Source of the DNA: Rhodamnia argentea
Lineage: Eukaryota; Streptophyta; Magnoliopsida; Myrtales; Myrtaceae
DNA length: 64,000 bases
Assembly: GCF_020921035.1 (NCBI RefSeq)
Contig: NC_063151.1
Location: 32,742,934 to 32,806,933, forward strand
Reading direction: 5' to 3'
Shown: positions 37,801 through 48,470 of the stretch, piece by piece
Position numbering within the stretch: the first letter of the stretch is position 1
How the letters are laid out: the number at the start of each line of letters is the position of its first letter
Translations under genes and position numbers: made by a program
Notes under the pieces: generated by a model
Told to the model about the DNA's origin: nothing
What the model saw: only the letters and a program-made list of their open reading frames with translations
Databases searched by the model: none

Positions 37801-40499
37801 TATAGAGAAGATATGCTGCACTTTTCTCGACATATTTTGCTTTTGACCATCACCAACTTAAGCTTATAATTTCCCTTGACTGACTAAATATATAGAAGTT
37901 CAGAAAGATGAGGCGGTTAATGTAATATTGAAGATGTGAAAGCGCCTCTCTCTATAATAAGGGTGCGTTCCAAGGTGTGGAGTGCGTTCAAAATGGGGGT
38001 TTTGAATAAACGACCTTTTTCTTTTCGTTTTTTTTCCCCAACCAAGATTTGAGAAAGAAGTTAACGAAAAGCTGCAAGATTTTGTTTTGGCATAACAGAC
38101 ATGAAGAAATATGTTCAATATAAATCAAAATTAGATGTCCAAATCTGGACAAGCATTTTAAGGAAATTAGACTTAAGAGGTCTCAGAACTGCTGTAAAAT
38201 CAGTAACATCTCATCATAATAAAGTATCACACTCCGCCAAACTTTAGGAGCCAGTAACTGCCCATCAAAGTGAAGTATGTGATTTTTTTTGTTTTTGGTC
38301 GGAAGTAAAGTATGGGATTCAGTGTATACTTCTTTTCATTAGTACCATGTTGTCAGAACGATATACCAATTCCCACAAAAGTTACGGTAGAGAAAAAGAA
38401 GAACCTTTATCATTACATTCCAGCATTCGCTTCATTAAAATCGGAAGGCATGCCCTCCTCTAAAAGCACTTTATCTTCAAATGAAAATATATTTGCCCGG
38501 ATAAAAGAGTAAATGAAGAAAAGAATGAAATAGGATTGCTTTACTTACTGGCCGAGAAGATATAGCCTGAGCAACTTTTACATATGCCTGAGTCAATAGG
38601 ACAAGAAAAAGATATTGGTATCAGATACCTAGACTAAACCTATGAGAGTAGGTATGCAACATATATTGCAGATGTCATCACATGTATTGTTGGATATTAT
38701 CTCATTTCACACAATTCACCTACGTCTCAAGAAAAGGCATCCAACATGATCATGAGACATCAAAGACACGTTTCAATTGACCTCAGCCGATTTTACTAAA
38801 GCTATATTGGTTGAACTGCACAGTCCAGAGGAGGAAAAGCTAAAAGCCCTAAGCCCTTTTATAAGAAGTCACCACTTCTACCGTGATAACCATCCGATAT
38901 CTTTGTTCTGCTCCAAGATGGGCTCTGAAGGAGCCACTTCTGTCTAGGTCAAAGAAAACATAATCTGTTAGTACGAGTGCCCAGTTAGCCCCATAGGTGA
39001 TGGCTATCAGTTTAGGAGTTCAAATCTAGGATCAATCAATATGATAAGCTTTCTTTTGAAACCAATTTAATCAATGGGCTTTCACCTGATGGAAACAATA
39101 CCTGTTAAGGTGCTTTAATAACAGCTGACTGATGCTGGAAGACAATGTGCTTTAGGAGGAAATCCACGCAATAAAGCTTAAAATTATAACATTACCGGAG
39201 TGACATTTTATGGGAATTAAAGATTCTAATAGGGTTTGAAAGAGAGAAAATTCTAGGAGAAAACTCTGAAAAAGCCCAAGATTTATTTGTATAACGTACC
39301 GGACCTAATTCGACCAGTATGTTCCGAAGTTCTTCTGCTCTAACCTGCAAGCAAATGGAAGTAAAACAGAGTCATTCACCAAAAGCCCACGTCTGTACTC
39401 ATTATTGCAAAGTTCGACAGAAGATTAATTGCCATTTCTGAAAATATGATGTAACACTTCTCAACATGGGGAAAGGACAGTTACAGATAAACAAAACCAA
39501 CAGAGAAAACAATGGTTATCGTGAAGAAAAAGAGGGAAAAAACATGTGATAAGTGATCAATAGATTAAATCGTGACTGAAGATAGTAGCAGCCAGTTTCA
39601 ATTAAAACCGAGAGCAACCTTGTACCTTTTGATGAAACGACTCACAAAATTTTCCTACTGGAAGAGACCAATATTCAACCAAGTAGAAAAGCATTTAAGG
39701 ACAAATAAGAATTCTTCTGGAACATAAATTATCAAGAAGAAAAAGATGACCGAATGGGAAAGGAAAACACCAAAGGTAAATTCATAAAATAAAATCAAGT
39801 AGAAGCAAAATGAAAACTAATTGAATTATTGTTCAATATTTCACGAAAGAGTAGTGAAATTGGAACGGTTCTAGTTAGCAATCCCAAACATTAAAGTTGA
39901 AGAATTCAACTTTATATCTCCTATCAATGATAGGAGGTGATGAAAGATAAAGACACGAGAACAACTGTCTTCCTCCAATCCACTATTAAATACATGTTGA
40001 ATAATCAAACGAAAAGCTAAAGTTAGAGATGAATGACAATTCTAATGGAGTTCGTATGATCTATTTTCAGCTACTAGCAGCAAATCTTCGGGAAGGCAAA
40101 ATCGAAGCTCAATAGGCGAACCTCAAACATCTGATCGGATCGCTCCATGAGGCCGTCCAGGTAACGCGACGCGAACCACCTGCCGAAGGTCGTCGCCGTC
40201 TGGAGAAGCCGCCGGAGCAGAACCAAAGGCTTACGCCTGTAGATGGAGGCAATCTTGGCGACATCGTAGTCCGCCAACGAGTCAGCCTCGGTCGCGCTCA
40301 GCTCGAACAGGTACCCCGATTTCTCCGTGAAGGCGTCGACGGCGTCGCGGGAGGAGGCCGCCGCCGCCGGCACGGTGCGGCGATCGGAGCGCCTCGTGCG
40401 TAGGGGCCGAGCTGAAACGTAGGGGTTGAGCCTGCGGGCGCGGTCGGAAATGGCGGGGAGGACGAGGCGGAGAGGCGGAGGAGGGAGGTGGAGCGCCAT
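22832..40499 (-). CDS. ABC1/ADCK atypical kinase, plastid type (20 exons)
   Basis: Exons, 5' to 3': 40499-40122, 39344-39300, 38587-38549, 37643-37473, 37236-37084, 36658-36623, 35827-35784, 34963-34873, 34186-34145, 34039-33931, 27544-27430, 27303-27254, 27186-27108, 26457-26407, 26263-26122, 26021-25977, 25717-25613, 25520-25479, 23536-23354, 23011-22832. All junctions keep phase; 699 residues. Residues 1 to about 50 are Arg/Pro/Ser-rich, like a chloroplast transit peptide. Family marks: KVAQ at 145-148 in the place of the KxGQ motif, AAAS at 205-208 (replacing the glycine loop), lysine K227 (VAVKV), [10 protein letters not shown] at 348-357 with D352 and N357, and D370-F-G. All catalytic positions are kept. 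Plastid ABC1 kinases sit in plastoglobules or envelopes and influence prenylquinone metabolism; from memory this one is closest to ABC1K6 (At3g24190), uncertain. An upstream in-frame ATG at 40661 would add 54 Ser-rich residues. Confidence 0.9.
23207..23275. repeat. Short tandem duplication, 43-bp period
   Basis: GTCAATATTTAGTTGCTGAC occurs at 23207 and 23250 with similar trailing text. It lies in the last intron of the ABC1K gene. Confidence 0.8.
23734..24290. mobile_element. Palindromic GC-core repeat, second family, copy 1 (ABC1K intron)
   Basis: The arms contain GGGCCTGAAGTGCTCAAAT and, inverted on the right, ATTTGAGCACTTCAGGCCC, a 19-base near-perfect inverted match, around a pyrimidine run and a GC-rich core (23890-24100) with GGCGAGGGCGAGGGTGGCC-like words. 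It lies in intron 18 of the ABC1K gene. Frames of up to 106 codons here are artefacts of the core. Confidence 0.65.
27909..33877 (+). mobile_element. Decayed Copia (Ty1-type) retrotransposon, antisense in ABC1K intron 10
   Basis: The left LTR (about 27909-28127) and right LTR (32747-33877, interrupted by a hAT-like insert) share GGGGGCATATTTGTC and the text around CCTAATCAAGCATT. A primer-binding motif TGGTATCA is at 28131 and a purine tract GAGGGGGAG at 32738. The interior holds gag-like text near 28800-29270, integrase core text at 30100-30390 ([17 protein letters not shown]), reverse transcriptase text at 31260-31960 and RNase H text at 32340-32580 ([14 protein letters not shown]). Many stops and frameshifts interrupt it, so it cannot be active. 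The left LTR has about 60 bp more near its start than the right. No target duplication was found, so outer borders are approximate. Confidence 0.85.
32859..33813. mobile_element. hAT-like non-autonomous DNA transposon nested in the Copia 3' LTR
   Basis: 955 bp. Left end TAGACCTGTCAAA; right end, reverse-complemented, TAGACCTATCAAA. The flanking 8-mer ATAAATAG is identical on both sides (32851-32858 and 33814-33821). Removing the insert restores alignment with the left Copia LTR. Identical 8-bp duplications and TAG...CTA ends fit hAT. It contains TTC and CT simple repeats (about 33103-33125, 33266-33282) and repeated CCCATTTA-like words. The open frames inside are low-complexity; no transposase. 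Confidence 0.85.
36849..36892. mobile_element. Fragment related to the TRIM internal region
   Basis: Reads TGGTACTAAAGCA followed by AAAGTTTGAATCTTACC and TAGGCC, matching the primer-site region of the TRIM-like element at 16408 (TGGTATGAGAGCA, AAGTTCAAATCTTGC, TAGGCC). It lies in an ABC1K intron. LTRs were not delimited. Confidence 0.45.
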
Positions 40500-40799
40500 T
40501 CGATTTTCGGTGTCGGTCCCTGCTTCGAGCCTCCCGGATTCGGAGATGGCGTTTGGATTGGGGCTTATAGCGTCTCCACCATGGAAGGACGTGAATGGTT
40601 GAACAAGGGAAGCAGAGAGTGAGTGTGAGAAGGAGGAGGAGGAGGAGGAGGGATCGTGCAAGTTAACGGCTCTCGCGTGGTCCTTTCATTCTGTGTTATC
40701 CATTTTGAGTTGCAAATCAGATTTTCCTCCTTCTTTTTCCTTTTTGTCTTTTTTTTTTTTTCCTTATGTAGCGACGGGAAAAGGGTACAAACAAAAATA

Positions 40800-41321
40800 G
40801 GAAAATTTCAAATAAATGCTTTACCTCTCATTTTTTCAAATAAAAACTCAAAATAAATCTTATTCCGAATAAAAATTTGAAATGTACTCATTATTTCAAA
40901 GAAGAACGTGACCGTATGGCATTTTCATCATTTGATTTTTTGAATTCTTTTTCTATTTTTTATTCTTTTTTTTTCTTTTCCTTCTCCATTTCCCCAACCT
41001 AGGCCCTTGCTCGGCCAACGTTGGGGGAGAGCAACCCTTGCCCTCGCTTGGGCCGGCACCAAGCAACCCTCGCATGGCTAGTGTCGGGCGAGGGTCACCC
41101 TCGCCTAGGCAAGGTGGGAGCCCTCGATGGCGACCAACACCAGTGGCCGAAGGAAGGGAGAGGAAAAAAAGAAAATAAAGAAAATAAAATTAGGAAAAAA
41201 ATTTAAAAAAATCAAATGACGAAAAATGACCTCCAATCAAGCCTTTCTTTGAAACAACGAGGACGCTTCGAGTCTTTATTTGAAATAAGGTCCACTTCAT
41301 ACCCTTATTTGAAATTTTCCC
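40800..41321. mobile_element. Palindromic GC-core repeat, second family, copy 2 (upstream of ABC1K)
   Basis: Starts GGAAAATTTCAAATAA and ends TTATTTGAAATTTTCCC. The arms are AT-rich; the core (40997-41140) is GC-rich with GGCGAGGGTCACCCTCGCC, a local palindrome. It begins about 300 bp upstream of the ABC1K start codon on the minus strand, so it lies in or next to that promoter. Non-coding. No clear target duplication. Confidence 0.7.
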
Positions 41322-42461
41322 AAGACAGAATGCTCCGTATCCCTCGCGGGATTTTTCCGAATTTTTCGAAAATTCGTACCTGAAGAAATATACATTTCAC
41401 CACTTCAATAAAGAGTTATTTTTTTTTTTTCGAGCCCTATAGAATTGGTGTGCCGGCTTTGTATCACCCGAATCATATGATCATACAATATGAAGAACCG
41501 AAAACACCATACCATATTTGAATTAATTTAATAGACGTGTGCAATCTTTAATTTCTCAATGAAATAAAGCACCTACCTGATTTCAAATCAACTCATCCTA
41601 TTGCTTTTTTGCTCTTCACATAAGTACAATTTGAGGGCCTTGGTAGCTTGATTTTGAATCAGCTAGTACAATCTTTGATTCCTTTTGAATAATCGTAATT
41701 AAGAACCCAAAGCCTTGATTTCAAATATAAGATAGCCAAGGTCTTGGCGACCCCAATATTTGATGAAGTCTTGACGATTTTAATGCCTCTGTATGTCCGT
41801 TGCAAAATGACTAGAAAGAGGATGGGAGGAATTCATGATCTCTTTATTGGTCGAATTTGCATTGCATTCCGCCAATCGGAAATTAGATCAAACATTTACT
41901 TTGGTTTAAGTACATATCGAATCCATTTTGTACTTGATATGGCTAGCCTTAGTTTGATTTAACTCATCCATTTCCTCATTTTCTATGTTCGAGTTTAATT
42001 GTTTTTTGGCGAATAATATTTCACTATGAACACGTATGGTAATTTAATTAGACAATCGCGCTTGAAAATAACAATTGCTAAGCACAAAAATATTTATGCA
42101 GAACTTTAGATTGGCTCATAAGATTTCGCCGTTTACAAATACATTTAGGAAACTAGATGAAAAATGAGTCACGTAAGTGAAAATCTTAATTTATAATACT
42201 TTGTCTAGTTTTTTTTATTGATTTTAACCCTAATAAGAGATAAATGCTTGATTTATTTTTTTTATATTTATTGTCTTGCATTTAAGCAAAAATATAAGTA
42301 GAATATAGAAATCGAGAGATGATATAGCATGATTTAAAAATGCATTATAATTTAAAACTACTTTCTCTAATTTCTTTCTTTTTTTTTGGCCAAATTCACA
42401 TTTTCCTACAATTTCTTTAATTTATTTGTTGAGATATTAATCTAATAAGAGGCGAAGCTAA
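41322..42461. other. Intergenic, no gene seen
   Basis: AT-rich, with poly-T and poly-A runs. The longest frame (72 codons, 41744-41962) shows no motif. Confidence 0.5.
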
Positions 42462-43307
42462 GGGCATGCGTGGTAGCACTTCCGCTTCAAAAATTAACTT
42501 ATGACCAAAAATTGATTTTTCTATTTTTTCTCAGGAGCCGAAGTTGATTTTTTAACTTCTGCTCTAGAAGTTGATTTCTGATTAGAGAAAAGCGTTTGGT
42601 AATGGTAAAAAATTTCTGCTTCTAGAATATTATTAACACAAAATCGTCTACGATGAATTATTATCGGCGATCGAAAAATTTCTACTTCATTTTTAACTTT
42701 TTATTTTTTAAAAAATAATTTGTATTATTAACAATGTAATTTAATTTTTAAAAATAAAAAATTATTATTTATTTTTTATTCTCGCAACCGGAGATGGCGA
42801 CTCGGCGGTTGTGGCGATGGCAGCCAAGAATCGTTGGCGGGGAGCGATGATGGTCGGCGGCAGCGGGTGGTAGTTGGCCGCGGTCGGCGATAACAAGTGG
42901 TGGTCGGTAGGGGGCGGTTGACGATGGAGGTCGGGGTAGCGATGAGTGGTGGCCAACAACAGAAGGGGGTCGATGGCGATTGTTGGAGGGCGGCGGTTGG
43001 TAGCGGACGGCAACAACGGTTGGCGGTGGGTGGCGAAGGTTGGTGGATGCATGATTGAGTAAGAGAGGGATGATGAAAAGAGGGTAATGTCGTAATAAAA
43101 AGAGAGTGAGGCGAGAAGTACTTTTTGAGTTGAAAAGTAATTTTTTTTAACTTTTCAAATTGAAAAAAAAATAACTTCAAAAGTAATTTGTAAAAAAATA
43201 AATAAAATTTTTTATCAAATAAATTTATAATTCAAAAATTACATTATTAAAAAGATTTTTGCACTTTTAGAGCAGAAATTCCCTTCCTTTTGTTACCTTG
43301 CTCCCCC
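42462..43307. mobile_element. Harbinger/Tourist-like element, copy C
   Basis: 846 bp. Left end GGGCATGCGTGGTAGCACTT; the right end is degraded (CCCCC at 43303-43307). It is flanked by TAA on both sides (42459-42461 and 43308-43310). It matches copy B in reverse orientation (GAGTGAGGCGAGAAGTACT against the inverse in copy B) and has the same GC-rich core (about 42790-43030), here as GGCGGTTG and GGTCGGCGGC words. Frames over the core are repeat artefacts. Confidence 0.7.
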
Positions 43308-43491
43308 TAAATCGACGTGCCTCAAAGTTTTTAAGTGTCGAGCGACGGGCACGACTGCTAACATCGTCACTACCCCCCCGGCTAACGGCGTATAGATGGG
43401 GGAATCCCCAAATCGCCTCCGACTCCAATTTCGCTCGCTATCGGAGTAGCCGACGAAGTGCTTCGCCCAGAGCCAGCTTCGCAATCGGAAA

Positions 43492-43671
43492 ATGTGGGAC
43501 GCGGTAATCAAGTTCGGGGCTCTAGCCAGGAAGGCGGGCCGAGCCGCGAGACGAACCCCAAGCGCCGCCGTCTCGGCTGCTACGAAGGTGGCCGAGCCTG
43601 ATAAGGTTTCGGAGGTTCCATTTGATAATTTGGGCGTCGTGGGTTTGCACTCGGTTGGGCGGCTCCATGAG
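43492..43671 (+). CDS. Possible 5' exon or upstream ORF of the next PPR gene
   Basis: Sixty codons from ATG to a donor-like GAG|GTAATC, in a GC-rich island after a long repeat. The residues (FGALARKAGRAARRTPSAAV) are basic and Ala-rich, like an organelle presequence, but I recognise no family. It ends in phase 0 and could splice to an acceptor at 45916 (TATTTCCAG) or at 46002, both also phase 0. Joined to 45916 it would run through the presequence of the downstream PPR frame and stop at 46132-46134. It may instead be a 5' UTR exon with an upstream ORF. Confidence 0.35.
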
Positions 43672-45915
43672 GTAATCGTTCTTTTTAACCTCTTTTTCCT
43701 CGAACTGTTTATTGGCGCTTGTTTTGGGTGTCTTCAATCTCGTCGTGTCTTGTGAATGGTTGATTTTGTTCAGTTACGATGTTAGTTTTGATTCGAGAGA
43801 ATAAAGATTAAGGATCTTCGAGGTCACGTATAAGAACCGGTCCTCAATGCGAAACGGGTAACACCGACAATATGCTAGAAAGTTGTTTTTCTGTAGTGTT
43901 CCAGATTGAGTTTGTGCTTTCTTATTCAAGTAGCACCCGCATTTTGTGCGACTTTTTCATGTCTGGTGTGGTAGAAAGAAGGTCTATAAAGAACTTGGAG
44001 ATGGGCAAGTTTCGAATGGAGGATGTAGAAGAGTGTTATTCTGTAATGCTTTTGAGGTGCTTTGCGATCTATGTGACTGAGTCGTACCGTTTATGTGGAA
44101 TTAGATCCGAACATGGCGTTACTGGTTGACATAGCCATTGTTTATATCCCGCTGGGCTTCATCTTCTGTATCCTCGTATCTACAGTTGCAATTGTTCTGC
44201 CTGAGTTAGTCTGAGATTTGGATTTTCATCAGGTATCTGTTGTTTGCATTCACATTTATCTGATCCCTTACATGCATAATCATCTTGAAATTGCCATTGA
44301 AGCATGTTTCACCATTCTGTACTTCCTTTATGCGGTTGACCTGACTTGGCTGCCATGGTGGGTTACCAGATCACATCCCTAAGTACTTTGAACTGACTTT
44401 GACCTGCTTATCATCAGGCAAATTAAGAGTTTGTCCTATTCATCAGCTATTTTGATACTTGCCATGTCATTTTGTCTATGAAATTGAAATAGGTCTCCGA
44501 TGGAGATTAAAGAAAATAGGCAAGAAATTCGGTTCTCCTAAAGAAAGAGTCCGTTTTTCTTAAATATTCATGCTTTATATTTTGTGACAACTTTTCAGTA
44601 GTTAATCGTATTAGCTTCCTGATTGCTCTTAATGTTGTGAATTTTAAATTATCCTCAAGGATGTAATTTGCAATTAAACATCAAATTTCATATTTTCACA
44701 ATGTGAGTTTTATTTTAAGTTGCACATTATGTTATATTGTTTTGGATCCATTACCACTTGGGAAATACTAGGATGAAGAAAGTCACCATATAATATTTGG
44801 ACTGATCTATCGGTGGGGTCCATTTTTGCCTATACATACATTTTCACAAATAAACTGTCCAAGACTAATTATTGTGGATCTTTCTTCCAAATAATTATGA
44901 TGGAGAAAATACCAATTCAAATTGAATTAATTCAAAATGACGTTACTGTATGAATCGGGATTCAAAATTCTCCCATTTTCATCCATTATATAATAGTTGA
45001 TTACTTGAAAAGTCTGTTTTAAAATATTATTTCCTCAAATTTCCTTCAGCTTTTATTTTTGGGAAAAGAACTGCTGATCTAGTATATCAAATTAATCATA
45101 CAGTAGCCGCTCTATTTGGGTTTCTGATAGAAAATTTTCTACGTTATCATGCTATAACCTGTGTCTAAGAAGACTGCCAGTAATATGCTCTGGATAATAT
45201 GTTAAATTTCCTAAAGCAAGCAAAGATTTGTCTCTCAGATGCCAAGCGATAGGTTTATGAAAATTGATAATCCTCGAAGAGGGGTTTCACGGGCGTTACT
45301 TGGTGACTTTCTTTGCAAGAAAGAATCTGGTAGTCGATCAGCCTCTGCATTTGATGTTTGGTGTGGAACGACATGAGTAGGATAAAGAATAAGAAAGTGG
45401 AAGAGTGGTTCTGTTCTCAATTTTTTTTCATTTGGTCGAAGTTCTGTTCTCATTAATGTGTTCACGTACTCAGCAATGCGACAATTTTGCTACCTCAAGC
45501 CCTCCGAATATGATGGGAAGTCTATTTTCCTTCATAAGGAACTCTATAAAATAAGAATACTAAAAAAAAACTTTTAAGGAGGTTAAATTGTGCTCAAAAC
45601 AAATCCATGAATGCTTGTGAAGACATATGTCAAGTGTGACCACCAAAGTCCCATCATAATTGGACGTGATACATGCATACTGATTGTATTTACCGTAGTC
45701 TTGTGACAAGATGATCGTCCTTAGTTGGTCGTATTGACAAGGGTTACTGTCGTCAAGGTTTCTTTTCATATTAATGAGAAAGTTGGGAATATCTATTTGT
45801 CAACTACCTTTTTTATTGCCAAATATCTGTGAGATTTGTGTACGATATATTCCTTAAACCCTTCAGAAGCTGTCTTCTATGTGTAATATAGCACTCTCTC
45901 TTTCAATATTTCCAG
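43672..45915 (+). other. Probable long intron or spacer, no gene seen
   Basis: AT-rich and non-coding between the 43.5-kb exon candidate and the PPR coding region, with a good 3' splice consensus at its right end. No repeat family of this window was recognised in it. Confidence 0.4.
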
Positions 45916-45972
45916 GTTTCACATATCAATAGTTGCAAGATTTGTAGAAGTACAGAGCTGAATCTCCGGATT

Positions 45973-47231
45973 ATGAGACCTCACAAGCTGAATTTGTATA
46001 GGTTTACTCTACGTCGAACCTACCGGAGTTGTCAACTGAAGTTTCTGGAAGCCATGCCTGTTTTGATGGCTATCAAATGCATGCTACAAGGAAGCAAGCT
46101 ACAAGGAAGCAATCACAGCAGATCATGGAGTTGATTAAAAGTGGCCCAGATGATTTGGAATTGCAGTTGGATTTGATGAATGTAAGGCCATCTCTCTCTT
46201 CAGCTATACACATATTTCGAACCCTCAACAGTAAGAAGGTCTCTGCTTTGCGGTTCTTTCGCTGGACTGAGAACTCCTGGCCTGACTTGGGCTGTAATCC
46301 TAACATCTGTAGTTTGGTCATTGATAATTGTGGTCGACTTGAAGATTATGAGACCATGCTTCTCCTCCTGAAGGAATTTACTTTGAATGGAGTGTGTCTT
46401 ACAGAAAAGGCTTTTACATTCCTAATTGTCTTAAGGTCTTCAGTAATGGATGCCGTGAACAAGACAATAAAAGTCCTGAATCAAGTCGGGGGATCATGTC
46501 GTAATTCTGGGATATTTGCTTTGATCGAGACGCTTAGCCGTTTGGGATCCTTTGAGATTGCAAAGCATGTAATTCAAATTACCGAGGTAAAGGCTTCATA
46601 CTACAATATTATGGCGAGGGAGAAGTGCCGTAGATGTGATTTTGAGGATGTGAAAGTTATGATTGATGAGATGAGGCAAGCAGGCTTTGGGCCAATTACT
46701 GGTATCTATAATTACTTTATTAGTAGCTTGTGTCGAAGTGGTAAACTCAGTGAAGCGCTCCATGTGATCGAAGAAATGGAAGGGACGGATTGCCCTCCCA
46801 ATGCTTTGACTTTTGAGATACTGATTAATCACTACATTAGAGAGGAGAAGATGAATGTTGCAACCCAGTTACTTGATCGAATGGCATTGAATGGGATTGA
46901 ACCTCGTATTACAACACATACTGCCTTTGTCAAGGGTTATTTTCACCGGGAGCAACCTGAGGAAGCCTACAAATATGCAGTTTCCTCATGTGTTAACAAC
47001 TCAAGTAATGAGACTTACAGCTTGCTTGCAAGGCTTCATCTAAAGAAAGGAGACACTATCACAGCCCAAAAGATTCTGCTTGAAATGATTGAGAAGGGTT
47101 TGAAACCGAGCCTTCGAGTTCACTGGGGAGTTCTGAAAACTCTTAAGAAGGTGGGTGAGCTACGTCTGGCCCAGGAGTTGGCAAGCAGTTTCGCTAGGTT
47201 CAAGACACGGTCGAATTCTGAGGCTGGTTAG
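45973..47231 (+). pseudogene. P-class pentatricopeptide repeat protein, with an apparent one-base frameshift near the N-terminus
   Basis: The main open frame runs from 46002 to a TAG at 47229-47231 (410 codons before the stop). It carries P-type PPR repeats in its C-terminal half, such as GPITGIYNYFISSLCRSGKL, PPNALTFEILINHYIREEKM, EPRITTHTAFVKGYFHRE and KPSLRVHWGVLKTLKKVGEL. It has no DYW or E domain. P-class proteins bind and stabilise or process organelle RNA. This frame has no good ATG near its start. Directly upstream, in another frame, ATG at 45973 opens MRPHKLNLYR, which looks like a mitochondrial presequence and would continue naturally into VYSTSNLPELSTEV in the main frame. The switch falls in AGG at 46000-46002. 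Either a base is missing (true mutation or assembly error) or splicing at 46001/46002 uses another 5' exon. Gene identity is good; intactness is uncertain. Confidence 0.7.
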
Positions 47232-48470
47232 TGACAATATCGGATTTTATTCACCCTTTCTTTATCCCTTCTGATTTGCTTTCTGGTGGCACAAGAAATA
47301 TAGTTCCTTGTCTGGAGAACGCCTGATGATTCACATTCAAGTGGCCAGACAGCAATGTTTCACGAGCAAGCAACCATGAAAGTAAGATGAGCCAATCATA
47401 CGATAGGGTTGGAGCGACATGGACAAGGGAAAGCCGAAGAAGATGTGGGCAGCTGGTCTTGAGGAGGTAGTAAGTGATGCTGTCGAAGTATTAACGATGT
47501 GGCTGGCTTAGCTTGGTATGAACTGTTTCTTGTGGTATTCACCATTGTACGGAATAATGACATTGTATCCGTCTCACACCTCTCTTTCTTTTAGCAAGTT
47601 TTGCGGTAACTTTTTATTTGTTTGGTCACGGTTGTGGTAAATATTGTACGTGGTCTCAGACTATGAAGACATTCTACAATAACATATCCGATTCCACCGC
47701 CCGAAAACGAAGGGAAAAGATTACCAATAATCGAGAAATCTCAAGTCTTTTTAAGTCTAGCTAGGTTCGGACCGCAAGTAAAAAGACGGCTAACCCTTAT
47801 TCTTGCAAAGCTTTACCAGGGCCTGCGGTGAATTTTCATTATTTGTTTCTGGTGCGTGGCTCTCTCTCCATACATTTCAAGCATTGATTGAGATGTTGAC
47901 GTACCTAATAAAGATTTCCCTTTACGGCCTCCCAATAAAACAATGAAAGGGCCGGCGATTTTGATTTTCAGATCAATTTTATCTCTATAATTTATTCGAA
48001 GCGTAGATGTTATCGACGATCTTTTAACTTTAATTTATTATACAGTGTAGTTTTTAAATTTTAAATTTGTCCCGTATGATTTTTAAATTTTAGTTTAATA
48101 TACAATGTCATCTTTAAATATTTAATTTGTTTGATTTTTTTTTTTAATTTAGTCCATATGAAATATTTTTGTATAAAAGTTTAAGGGTTATATTAAGCAA
48201 ATTTAAAGTTGACCACTTGACGATTAAAGCCCAAATTCAGGCTCCTCGTTATCTTCTATCCGAATCCAAAAGAGTCAACGACAAGAGTTCCGCCCACGTA
48301 GCAAATGAGGAGAAAAGGAAAACGACAACGGGGCTGCATTTTTTCAAATCCGTGATTTTAGATTAAGTTTGAAGCGAACGAACCCTCCTGCAAATGCAGC
48401 TCCCATTAGTGGCCCGCTCTCTCTCAGTTTCTCTCTCCCTCTCTTCGAGAAGACGCGAAGAAAAAGAAGA
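47232..48470. other. Intergenic region upstream of the oxidoreductase gene
   Basis: 3' flank of the PPR gene, then AT-rich text at 47990-48170 in which TTTTTAAATTTTAAATTTGT-like phrases recur two to three times. The last 150 bp are the probable 5' UTR of the next gene, with CT-rich runs. No gene seen. Confidence 0.5.

Noticed and set aside
39000..39050. tRNA-like or TRIM-like text ending in TTCAAATC
   Set aside because: No cloverleaf can be formed by eye and no flanking LTRs were found.
40500..40661. Upstream in-frame ATG for the ABC1K gene at 40661
   Set aside because: It would add a Ser-run and uncharged sequence before a typical transit-peptide start at 40499. Kept only as an alternative.
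42765..43180. Pro/Thr/His-rich minus frames of 95-134 codons
   Set aside because: Same repeat core in copy C, in reverse orientation.
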